From NCBI RefSeq assembly GCF_014839805.1, contig NC_051120.1, positions 3,534,001 to 3,598,000 of the forward strand: DNA of 64,000 nucleotides. Reading direction: 5' to 3'. This document shows positions 51,050 through 60,830 of the stretch, in pieces (position 1 is the first letter of the stretch; every line of letters begins with the position of its first letter). Source of the DNA: Manduca sexta (taxonomy: Eukaryota; Arthropoda; Insecta; Lepidoptera; Sphingidae). The notes under the pieces are model-generated. The model had not been told where the DNA came from. It did no database searches and worked only from the letters and a program-made list of their open reading frames with translations. Made by a program: the position numbers and the translations under genes.

Positions 51050-53078
51050 AAAGTACACTGAATTGCAAAATTAAGTAATTTTTATTTTTTAAATTTACTA
51101 ATAATAGTTTTATGCTGCTCGCAAACAATAATTTGTTAGCTTTTGAAAATGTCTATTTCCGACACAGGCAAGACACCTGTACTGTTATGCCGGTTTTGGA
51201 AATGTCGTCTATTTCTCCGTAATTTGTCATCAACGTGTCAGCGTAAGCGTCTTCGCGCCCGTTTTGTTTATTTAGGTCAAACTATGTATTTCCGCTGTCA
51301 GGTTTGTCTTCAGTTCATAGATGTTTGTTATTTAAACGTGAATTTGTCACACACTTGTTAGTTTTGATGTTTATTGGTAATGATTAGTTTAATGATACTT
51401 GGTTGACTTATCAATACTATTGGTGTCTATATATAATATAAAATCGATAGTATGCAAGCCCTAGCCTGATCAATCATATACCCTTTGAGAAATGAGAAAT
51501 TATAGCACAGTTATGTGACTAAACACCATAATACATTAATAATTTATTACAATAAAAAGTTGAGCGCGACAACCCTAACGCAAGCGCGGCCGTTCGCACG
51601 TCCGTCCTTCCTTTTGCGGTGACATAACCTATATTATAACGGTGCTTGCTAGATTGATTTCTCTGATCACTGATTTATCTAACCGCGGTGCCTCAACACA
51701 AGATCAATACCGTACGCAATGGCTGAATGTAATTGGACACAATTATGTATAACTCGAATATGTCCAGTGAGCCATTATGGCATATGTAAAAGTGGTATTG
51801 CCGCAGTTAGTACGATACGTGGAAGCGTGAATGGAAATTGTGGTTCTTGCTGTGTTAATTTAGTTTTCTAATCAACGTCATTGGACTGTTGTAGGGTTGA
51901 AAAATAAATCAGGAATATGTAAACACAAAAAATCACTAACGTTAGTATTTTCAAAACGCATTCAGATAGTCTTTATACACACTATCATACAAATTAATGG
52001 TTCCCCCGGGAGTATCAGGTACTATGGGACGTCCTACCCTGGTCGAAAGACTTGCAGATCCTAAAATTTACTGAATCTAATTTTGAAAATCAGCTTGTCA
52101 ACTCCTGCGCCGCAAAACTGAAGTAGAAATCACACCGCGAAAAACTTAAAAAATCTAAGAACAAAAACTTCATTGACTTTTCCATATAAAAAGCTGGCAG
52201 CTGGCCACCAAGTTCGTTTTAACCGTCCTGAGTTAATGCTCTCGTAAAAACCACAACCAATAGACATGTAACCCAAGCGACACCTACGGTGTGGCGCGGC
52301 GGCGCGCGGTGTCGCGACGTGATAGGTCGGTGGGGTCGACGCCATTACTCCAAGAAGCATGTGTGCTTATCACAGATCGACCTTTACCACGTGCAAGTCT
52401 AGGCTATATGCGGAGAATTGGGCTAGCTTTATCTACTTGAGCAGGATGTTTTTATAGTCTCGGGTCATTTTTAAGACATTGCATGCAGAAGCTTTTTTTA
52501 TACGTAAATATTTTAAGGATCAAGGATGCATGATTGTTTTTGATGACAAACGCGTTTTGATAAAGTGGTGGTCTTCTTTTTATTCAAATGTGAAGTTACT
52601 GAACATTTTACAGATTCATTTTTCGATAAGTATGACTTACATCATAAGTGCTTTCGTATTCTAATTACCAACATAAACAGCCGCAGTTGCAGTAGCACAA
52701 TAACTAGGCACTATCAATTATAATTTACTTTCTCTTAAAATAATTTCCAAGGCCTTTTCCCTGCAGCAGCGTTCGGATCGGTTACTTACGTCCATGAGAA
52801 ACTAGTTGGGTGTTAAGTTCGTTATTTCGTTACTGATTAGCAACTACGTTCGTATTTAGTTCACCTTTCGGATCTATTTTTACGAAATCGCCTGGAAGTA
52901 ACAGGTTTAGACGAACTAGTTCTACCGCAGCGGTCTCTGGAATTAGTTCAAATCTAAATGACACAAACTATTTTTGTAGTCGCGTTAAATGCCAGTGTTT
53001 TAGTTGTCGAGCTTTACGTATCATTTGTGTTGATTTACGCGCATAAAATAAATAAAGGATTGTATCCCATTAAAATTA
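51050..53078. other. Gene-free DNA with GC-rich patches
   Basis: GC-rich patches occur at about 51565-51620 and 52255-52345; no coding exon or TATA box goes with them. The frame at 51143-51361 has several cysteines but no zinc-finger spacing that I recognise. Confidence 0.35.
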
Positions 53079-53190
53079 ACTGATTTCTTATGTTTACGCG
53101 AATGTTAGATATTAAAATTAAATTATTTTTCGGATGTGATGATTGTCCAAAAAATAGTTAAATTTTATTGGATTGTATCGCTTTTTTGCA
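53079..53190 (+). repeat. Copy of the retroposed repeat seen at 534-804
   Basis: It starts with ctgatttcttatgtttacgc, continues gaatgttagatattaaa, and has tagttaaattttattgg further on, in the same order as the minus strand of the first copy with much of the middle missing. A third, shorter copy of the head is at 59312-59347. Confidence 0.5.
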
Positions 53191-54487
53191 TAGTATAGTT
53201 TCGATCACACCAGCCTACATGGAATTTTCTAGACGGAAACTTTAGCTATACTCGCACGGATCCACGTTTCATCTTCTACTTTTTACTAGTGCGACAATGT
53301 TAGGCTATTTATTTGACGTCTTTGTATCTCAGTTATTCGAGATACAATTACCAGTAATTGTCATGCTTTTTATAGGGGTAACGGTGTTACATTCGCTATC
53401 CATGACGCCAGTTCTCAAAAGAGCTAATAATTCGTTGCTTCAATATATTCCAAGAGTTTTGTTTTCTTTTTATCCATCTACTTTAAAAATTAACAATGCA
53501 TAATGTCACTTCAGTTTATGAAAAAGGCTGAGTTTATGAAACTAAAAGAGGGGAAGTACAAGTCGTTTCATCAGTTACTATAACTGATGTCAGTTCAGCA
53601 TTAAAAACAAATTAGTAGAATCTTGAAATTTTAAATCGTAGGATATCTTCGTATATGACATGGTTGATAATAATCATATCTAATGTACAGTTAAAATAAA
53701 TGAATCCTAAATTCAATTAATTACGATTCAAAATCTTTAATCATTTTTAAGTAAATAGTTTTGTATCACTAGCATATAAATCTTTTCTAAATTTCTACAC
53801 TGCGTCCTGCATTTCAATCAACCTTCAGTACTGAACATGATTCGTGGTCGCGAGACCTTGAAATCGATTCTCCACAAGCGGTCACGATGGGCGCACAATC
53901 TGACAACAATGGTGGTTTTTTGTCCAAAACTAATTTAGATTCGCGGACGCCGTGAAGGTTGGTTGGTTGGTTGATACAATTTGAAGAACGATGCAAAGCT
54001 GGAGGGAATGTTCTATGCTGACAACAGAATTTTCGAGATTGTAATGTATTTATTATCAGACAATAATTGGAATAAATGTTGCCCAACTTGTAACTGGACA
54101 AATTCAACCTCAACGTGCTATTGTTTGAGTACAAAAAAATTGCGCACCTCATTTCCTGCATAATTTGGCAGACTGCTTGCCCAGTGTCATGAATGTGTTT
54201 CATACATGAGCACCACATGTCTCGCCTCAGTTGTTGCCAAGGGTTGCCTAGTTTTGGATAGCACTAATATGTTCTACTTCATATACAAGTCTTATTTTAT
54301 GGCACGTGTCATCTTCTATTGATTATTTAATTCGGGATAAGTTTTCGTAAACGTTTGGTGTTATTATATATCTTATTTTAGTCTAACTAATGCTAAAATT
54401 ATTAATAAGCGATCTGTTATGACGGTAAGGAAATGGCCATGGTTATTAGTTACAGAACTTGGGTAATTTTCCGTGTGCATATTTACT
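53191..54487. other. Unannotated DNA upstream of the mariner element
   Basis: The minus-strand frame 53814-54218 (134 codons, ATG start) is the longest ATG frame outside the transposon. It is rich in S, N and C and has no domain that I recognise. A (GGTT)4 tract is at 53957-53972. The stretch may be decayed transposon or chance. Confidence 0.35.
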
Positions 54488-54627
54488 TAGTCTGGCCATA
54501 AATACTGTTACACTTAATTATAAAAAAATATTACATTTGAATTTCGAATCTGTCATTTTTATACGATTGTTCATTGTGTTTTCTCATTTTGGCGCCAATA
54601 CATTGTAAAATATTTTGCGATATTAAA

Positions 54628-55667
54628 ATGGTGTGGGGTGATAAAGAGAACCGAATCGCTGTGATAGCATTACACAAAGTAGGTATGGAGCCAAATGCAA
54701 TTTTTAAAACTCTCCATACACTTGGTATTAGTAAAATGTTTGTGTACCGGGCTATTAATAGGTACAATGAGACCTCCTCTGTTTGTGACAGAAAAGATCT
54801 GGCCGTCCACGTAGTGTTCGTACGAAAAAGGTGGTCAAAGCAGTAAGGGAAAGAATTCGAAGAAATCCTGTCCGAAAGCAAAAGATTTTATCTCGGGAAA
54901 TGAAGATAGCACCTAGAACCATGTCGCGTATTTTAAAAGATGACTTAGGACTTGCAGCCTATAAGAGACGCACTGGCCATTTCTTAACTGATAATTTAAA
55001 GAAGAATAGGGTGGTAAAATCGAAACAACTACTGAAGCGGTACGCAAAGGGAGGTCACAGAAAAATTTTGTTTACGGATGAGAAAATTTTTACAATTGAG
55101 CAACATTTTAACAAACAAAATGACCGTATTTATGCTCAAAGCTCTAAGGAAGCTTCCCAATTAGTCGACAGAGTGCAACGTGGACATTATCCGACTTCAG
55201 TGATGGTTTGGTGGGGTGTTAGCTATGAAGGAGTGACTGAGCCATATTTTTGTGAAAAAGGTATCAAAACATCGGCACAAGTGTATCAAGATACCATTCT
55301 TGAGAAGGTAGTTAAGCCCCTTAACATCACCATGTTCAATAACCAAGTATGGTCCTTCCAGCAAGACTCGGCGCCGGGTCATAAAGCTCGGTCCACGCAG
55401 TCTTGGTTGGAATCGAACGTTTCGGACTTCATCAGAGCTGAAGACTGGCCGTCGTCTAGTCCCGATCTTAATCCGCTGGATTATGATTTGTGGTCAGTTT
55501 TAGAGAGTACAGCTTGCTCTAAACGCCATGATAATTTGGAGTCCCTAAAACAATCTATACGATTGGCAGTGAAGAATTTTCCCATGGAAAGAGTGCGTGC
55601 TTCTATTGATAACTGGCCTCATCGTTTAAAGGACTGTATTGCAGCCAATGGAGACCACTTCGAATAA
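54628..55667 (+). pseudogene. mariner transposase with one frameshift
   Basis: A transposase binds the terminal repeats and cuts and pastes the element at TA sites. The first 55 or so codons (from the ATG at 54628) hold a helix-turn-helix region (NRIAVIALHKVGMEPNAIFK), whose reading then shifts by one base within the A-run 54792-54795. From there the other frame carries a GRPR hook-like motif at 54801, the rest of the DNA-binding region, and the catalytic domain to a TAA at 55665. The three catalytic aspartates are in FTDEK (55077-55079), QQDSAPGHK (55365-55367) and NPLDY (55479-55481), with 95 and 37 residues between them. About 345 residues in all would be normal for the family. One missing A in a run of As would explain the break, whether a true mutation or a sequencing error. 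I chose the ATG at 54628 because the frame's upstream part has no ATG. Confidence 0.93.
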
Positions 55668-55787
55668 GCTTTTTATATTTTTAATTGTTTTATATTTATG
55701 TATTAAACTGACACACTGTAAAAGTAATAAATGTTATTTGCAGTTAACAATTTTCTTTTTTCTTTATTACAATATTTATGGCAAGAC
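55668..55787 (+). other. mariner 3' untranslated end and right terminal repeat
   Basis: AT-rich tail after the stop codon, with an aataaa-type signal at about 55727 and the right terminal repeat at about 55765-55787. Confidence 0.7.
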
Positions 55788-57043
55788 TAGGTATAAGTGA
55801 ACAAATATTTACAATCTACATAAATTGTTCACATATGCATGTCATCTTTATTGGGTTATTTATTCTGCACGTTATAAAACATAATAAAATTACGCACCTC
55901 ATAAAACTTAATATTTATAAGTACTAGTAAAATTACAATCCTGTTTACTACAAAAACTTGGTTGCCTAATTGGATTGAATGTAATTAGATCGTTATATGG
56001 TAAAATTTCTCATTAGATATCAAAATAAATGCTGCTGGAAACTGATCTCAGATTGATACTCATTCGCGCACTAGCAGTAAGGCGGGCAGCGCGTGCTTTC
56101 TGGACAATCGGCTATTTCCGTCTGTGGTTCGGCTAAATCCGTCGCTTACGGCCGATGACTCCGGCGGCATGCGCCAATGTTGGACCTTGGGCTGGATTCG
56201 CGCTACCGTGATTCTCATCTCGTTATCGAAATTGTATCTACATTGTGAAGAGATAAACCGAATTACGATGACTTGTAACTTCCTGAATGTCGATTTGTGT
56301 AAGAACATCGATTGATTTGCCGATGTTAACTTTTGTTGTGTTGCGTTTGAATAGATCCGCAAATTAAAAGTCGTGTATTCTTTTATTTGAGTAATGTTAG
56401 CGGACCACCTCGGCTATCTAATATGCTTTTTCTTTAACGCTGTTACTCTATATTAGTGTGTTGTTACTTTTATCTTAGATTTAAGGGTGATTTTAGAATG
56501 ATAGAAACTATACTACAGTAAAGTATGCAAAATGCGTTTTTATCAAAAATGGATTTAATCTTCACCGATGGCAATAATATTATTGGCATTTAATTATTAA
56601 TTCTCACTAAATAGAACTCTTTCTCGTTTTTAAATCTATTCCATAGTTCTCCAAAAGACATTAACCTAGAGCGATAAGACCTTCATTTGAATGCCTTTTG
56701 TCTCTCGTTTCTTATTTGCTAAAGAGTATGAATAAATAAATAGAATCTCATCTCATCCCAAACATCTTCAACTTGTCAATCCTACACACGATCGCGACTA
56801 ACAACGCATCCCAATCACCGGGCTTCAAGCTGTCCGCACGTGGGTGTTATTACCTAAAACAAAGGGACTGCGGCCTGTCAATTACAGAGATAGCACACGT
56901 CTGTCTCGGGACCGCGGTGTTACGAAATTACGATTGTTCTGCTGTCTGTACATGTATTGGGTGTTGTCGATTGAATTGATTTCTGGGATGACATTTGAAT
57001 TTACTGTTAATCGGAACGATGTTCTGTTGTTGTTTATTTCGTG
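55788..57043. other. Unannotated DNA with a GC-rich patch
   Basis: The patch at 56060-56200 is clearly richer in G and C than its surroundings and is open on both strands (minus frame 56060-56362, plus frame 56124-56315), but I recognise no domain. It could be regulatory. Confidence 0.35.
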
Positions 57044-57120
57044 TGTTGCCCGGCTTAGCCTGGATAATAGACCTTTTCCGATGTGCCAAATTTCATCAGT
57101 ATTCGTTCAGTTGTTTTTTA
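57044..57120 (+). repeat. Fragment of abundant lepidopteran repeat
   Basis: The wording gttgcccggcttagcctgg and then gtgccaaatttcatcagtat, tcgttcagttg matches the end part of the same kind of repeat as 48761-49045. Confidence 0.5.
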
Positions 57121-57572
57121 TTTAGTGTAAGAAACATCCTAACTTTCTTATGTGTTTATAATGTTGCTAAAATAAGATGTACTAGTTCTTTTAATTTTTA
57201 TAGTTGATTATAATTTTTTCGGTTAATTTAACTTTAGAAAATTTCAGAAAATATAATTTATTACACGTTGTATTTAAAGGATAGGGGAGGTATATGCGTT
57301 TTCCTTTTCGGACTGTACCATTGCTGTTAAGACATGATGGTTGTTGTGCTGTCCGTACATGTGTTAGTGTTGTCGGGCAATACAATTGTATTTATCAATG
57401 ATGACACTTAAATTTGGTGTTATCGGAATGGTGTTAAAGTTATTATTCCCTCGTGTGATGATTACTAGCTCTCGTTATTCATTTGTGGGAACATTTTTAG
57501 AACGTAACAACATACAATTTTCATTTGTAATCCTATTACAATTAAATTTATTTTTAGGTAAAAGATAATGTG

Positions 57573-57700
57573 TACTAATATAATATAAAGCTGATGAGTT
57601 TGTTTGTTTGAACGCGCTAATCTCAGCAACCACTAAACCATTTTTTTCACTAAAAGGAAGCCACATTACTCCTGTATGTTATACGCTACTTTTATCCTAC
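57573..57700 (+). repeat. Head fragment of abundant lepidopteran repeat
   Basis: The text taatataaagctgatgagtt, tgtttgtttgaacgcgctaa, tctcagcaaccactaaacca and ggaagccacattactcctg is a head sequence that I recognise as abundant in moth and butterfly genomes, associated with Helitron-like or RTE-like elements. Only about 128 bases remain. Confidence 0.6.
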
Positions 57701-59311
57701 TAAAAATATAATTACTTAGTATAAGTATATTGCTATATGAATGAAGTAGCAATTACCAGCCTAGTTATCAAAATATCAGCCATTCCAAGCGTGCGGCAGA
57801 AGCTGACAACCCTGTCGAAGTTGATTCACCGTGTTGGCATTGCTCTAGTGGTAATAACACCAATTACAGTCGTTAGAGTGATGGTGCGAAGGCAACAAAC
57901 GTACACGATGCAGGAATTATTACACTGCGTTATGAACAAACGGTACATACACGTTTTATTGTTGCATCGTATGTGGAAGCCAGTATTATTCGACTGTATC
58001 TTATTTACAACTGCATAAGTTTGATATTTGTCGGTAAAATTCATCAAAAAAACGCCTAATTGTTTTAATCATAAGTCTAATATCTACACTCAAAATGATG
58101 TATATTTGACAAATATTTATAAAGGACAGAAATCTTTGAAATATAAAATATTTAAATAATGCAATACATTCAAAATGTTGTATATTTGACATAGATCTTT
58201 AGCTACGCGAGAATATTTTTTCAGGCTCATTTCATTATGTGTGGGATATAGATAAAAGAATGTTTCCTTTTTCAGAATTATTTACATTATTTTTAAATGT
58301 AATGTAAGGTTGATTTAAAGGTCAACGAACATTTTATTATAATTAGCAGATCAGGTTTAAATATTTTTTTAATATTTACAAATTTTATTATTAAAATCGA
58401 AGCCAAACTCAAGAAAGTATCATTTATCATTCACAAATCATTATCCAAACCTTATCAAATCCGACACAAAAAATGACATTGATAATAATGAACTTAGACA
58501 TCATTAGGATGACATCATCATGGGTTTTTAGCATTATTTTAGGCGTACATGTAACGCATAGCACCAAATTGATCTAAACAAAAAAGTACATAGAAAAGTC
58601 GTGACCGAAGCACCGAACTGACTACGTTGTAAGAATATTATTCAACAAGCCGTGATCTCGTGGTCGGCTTGTGAATTTTTACATGTCGATCAAACGTTTT
58701 TTTGTACGTATAATTTGGTATAAAGCGTTTTTAAATTATACAGTAGTGATTGCTGCTATATTTGCCGGCCGGTTTTAGTGTTTAAGGACTTCTAGGGTGA
58801 CGTCATTGTTTGCGGATTGTCTATTGCCGCCATTGTTGTTTTCCTGTTCAATAGATTCAATATTTACAAATTACAAATAATATCAGTTGGGTTTTAAATA
58901 ATGTTTTAGAACAATGACAGAGAAGTAAAACAACTTATAAAAATATTTTCATAAATTAAACCTTGTTACAGACTACAAACGTCTGCAAATAGATTGAAAC
59001 AAAATACTCATACTGCATAGCATTGATAAAGGAATGCTTTCAGTTATTAAAATTCTTCATTAATATTCATATCGTATTTATCGGTATACGTGACGCTGTA
59101 TCGTAGATAAGTATTGATTGAATTTTATCGATAAATTCATACTCTGTACTATCAGGAAACACATGTCTAACTAATTGGCGTGTTGAATCGAGGTAGTAAT
59201 GTCATTGTATAAAAAAATTAATCAAATGACTCATGCATATGTGACCGACTTTGTATACTTTAAAGTATGTGTATACTTCGTAAGGTTACATGAAAATGAA
59301 ATTAATATTTA
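57701..59311. other. Gene-free AT-rich DNA
   Basis: Contains a short direct repeat: tcaaaatgatgtatatttga at about 58090 and tcaaaatgttgtatatttga at about 58170. I see no supported gene. Confidence 0.4.
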
Positions 59312-59355
59312 ATGATTTCTTATGTTTATGCGAATGTTAGACATTGAATCGTAAG
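59312..59355 (+). repeat. Head of retroposed repeat, interrupted
   Basis: The text gatttcttatgtttatgcga and then atgttagacattgaa matches the head of the family at 534-804 and 53079. The copy stops where the TA-flanked MITE begins. Confidence 0.5.
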
Positions 59356-59633
59356 TACAGTCAGCTACAAAAGTAGCTGAACCAATTCATAACTCCAAAA
59401 CGCTCAATGTGTAAAACATTGACTTCAATCAAAATTTCTACTATTTTCATTGAAAACCCCGCAATCAAAACCATGGTTGAAAAAGAATTTATATATATTT
59501 CCTTTTTCTCTGTGTAAAATAAAATAAACCCTTTGAAGTTTATTTTAGTATAGAAAAAACGATTAATGCTACGGACACAACGTGAAAGGCGATTTGAAAT
59601 TTTGGATTTGTTCAACTTTTGTGGTTGAATGTA
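59356..59633. mobile_element. TA-flanked MITE, copy 2 (long)
   Basis: The element (59358-59631, 274 bases) lies between TA at 59356-59357 and 59632-59633. The left end reads tacagtcagctacaaaagta, and the right end on the minus strand reads tacattcaaccacaaaagtt. Both ends match the shorter copy at 38051-38234. A 91-codon minus-strand frame spans almost the whole element, but the other copy has no equivalent, so it is not treated as a gene. Confidence 0.8.
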
Positions 59634-59650
59634 CATCTAGATTTTACACC

Positions 59651-59830
59651 AGGGGCCTGATTCTCTATCCCGCACGTTATTTTGACAGTGCGTAACAAGT
59701 ACGTAACACAATGCATCATGTTTAGGACTATAGAAATTTGGCTTACAGAATACCATTCCATGCACATTTCTCGAAGATAACATGACACGGCCGCGTTACG
59801 CGTTTACACTATCATACAGAATAAGGGCTC
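59651..59830. mobile_element. Possible short MITE
   Basis: The left end (gggcctgattctctat, from about 59653) and the minus-strand right end (gagcccttattctgtatg, from 59830) are similar inverted repeats with mismatches. The left wording is familiar from lepidopteran genomes. No clear target duplication was found, and the boundaries are approximate. Confidence 0.4.
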
Positions 59831-60550
59831 AGAGCCGTAATGGACCTACAAGATTTTTTTTACTAACTAAATTGCTCACCTACCTACCTTACTACCTAGT
59901 TACCCTACTGACCTCTGAACCATTTTAAAGATGGACTTTTTAGTTGATTCAGCAAATTCAAAAAAAGTTTGTAATATTAACCGTTTATTTATGTAGCTGT
60001 GTTGTTTCAATTCCTAAGCTATTTATATTATAGCAAATCATGAGTCATTCGATGTCTTAATACTCCGTACATCTAAAACAGTCTACGTGGTATATAAAAA
60101 TCATAAAGTAACTATAATATTTCCTCTCAATAAAAGTGAGAATCGAACCCCACACCTCAATGTACACGGTTAAAATACTCTCACAACAAATCATAAAACA
60201 TCACTACCGCCCATAAATAGTCTTACGTCTCAGTTTCCGATCACTTCCGCTGCGCCGGCGGCCGGCAAGAACGTCACGTTCGTAGCGACATATCACGATA
60301 TTCATCTAAATGTCACCGCGACATCCTCCGACCAGCCTTGAGTACACCTTCGTGAGAGTTCTAATGAATGGGTTGTGTATCGAATCCTACGAAAGCCACC
60401 ACTAAACATAATGGTGCTTGGGTTTAAGGCGTGAGTAGTTGATATGCAAATGGTCACATACTTAGTTCTATGACTAGTTTTTTCTCAAGATTCCACCCGC
60501 GTAAAGGCGTATTCAAATTTGTCGATGATACCGCGCTGACCCTGCTTATG
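59831..60550. other. Unannotated DNA with a GC-rich patch
   Basis: A GC-rich island lies at about 60235-60350 and includes gcgccggcggccggc. It is open in one plus frame for about 60 codons, but I do not recognise the product. At about 60128-60146 the minus strand resembles a tRNA B-box without a complete cloverleaf. Confidence 0.3.
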
Positions 60551-60830
60551 GCTCAGCCCGCGTGCGAGTTTTTCTGGAATAAAACTTCCGTTATGTATGT
60601 TCTTGAAATAAAAGTAAACTATATCCTTCCCAGGGTCTCAAGATATATCCAAACTAATCATCGAACGCCGTTCGGTAGTGGTTCAATATATTGCGATTCG
60701 ATCAGAATAAGAGATTTATGTTCATGCCACTTTTGAACAAAATCTAAGTAGATTTTGGTTTACATGCTTTATTGATTTACTTTTAACCAACATACAAACA
60801 CTAAACAAATTTTCACGTTTTTTACTTCTT
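60551..60830 (+). repeat. Degenerate abundant lepidopteran repeat
   Basis: The wording gctcagcccgcgtgcgag, ctatatccttcccagggtct, cgaacgccgttcggtagtgg and ccaacatacaaacac follows the order of a known moth/butterfly repeat tail (same general kind as 48761-49045). It is strongly decayed. Confidence 0.45.

Larger units (their letters stand above)
54490..55787 (+). mobile_element. mariner element, maT (DD37D) type, near-complete
   Basis: A 1298-base element between TA dinucleotides at 54488-54489 and 55788-55789, the usual mariner target duplication. The terminal inverted repeats are imperfect: gtctggccataaatactgtt on the left against gtcttgccataaatattgta (minus strand) on the right, extending over about 23 bases with four or five differences. 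It encodes one transposase reading frame with a single break. The DD37D spacing and size fit the maT lineage of mariners known from Bombyx. The length and the lack of other disruption suggest a fairly recent copy. It is the only element here with coding sequence. Confidence 0.95.

Noticed and set aside
53957..53972. (GGTT)4 microsatellite
   Set aside because: Too short to be of functional interest.
53814..54218. 134-codon minus-strand frame with an ATG
   Set aside because: No domain, no promoter, and an uneven residue mix. Kept only as a remark, since a decayed transposon origin cannot be excluded.
54531..54881. 116-codon frame opposite to the transposase
   Set aside because: It is the antisense shadow of the mariner terminal region and helix-turn-helix part.
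59255..59268. 14-base palindrome atactttaaagtat
   Set aside because: Low-complexity AT-rich palindrome likely to arise by chance.
59361..59636. 91-codon frame covering the long MITE on the minus strand
   Set aside because: The frame is not present in the shorter copy at 38051-38234, so it is not a conserved gene of the element.
60128..60146. tRNA-like B-box on the minus strand (also near 29611 and 3386)
   Set aside because: The arm beside the box does not form the full stem and no acceptor stem or A-box could be placed, so no tRNA gene is called.
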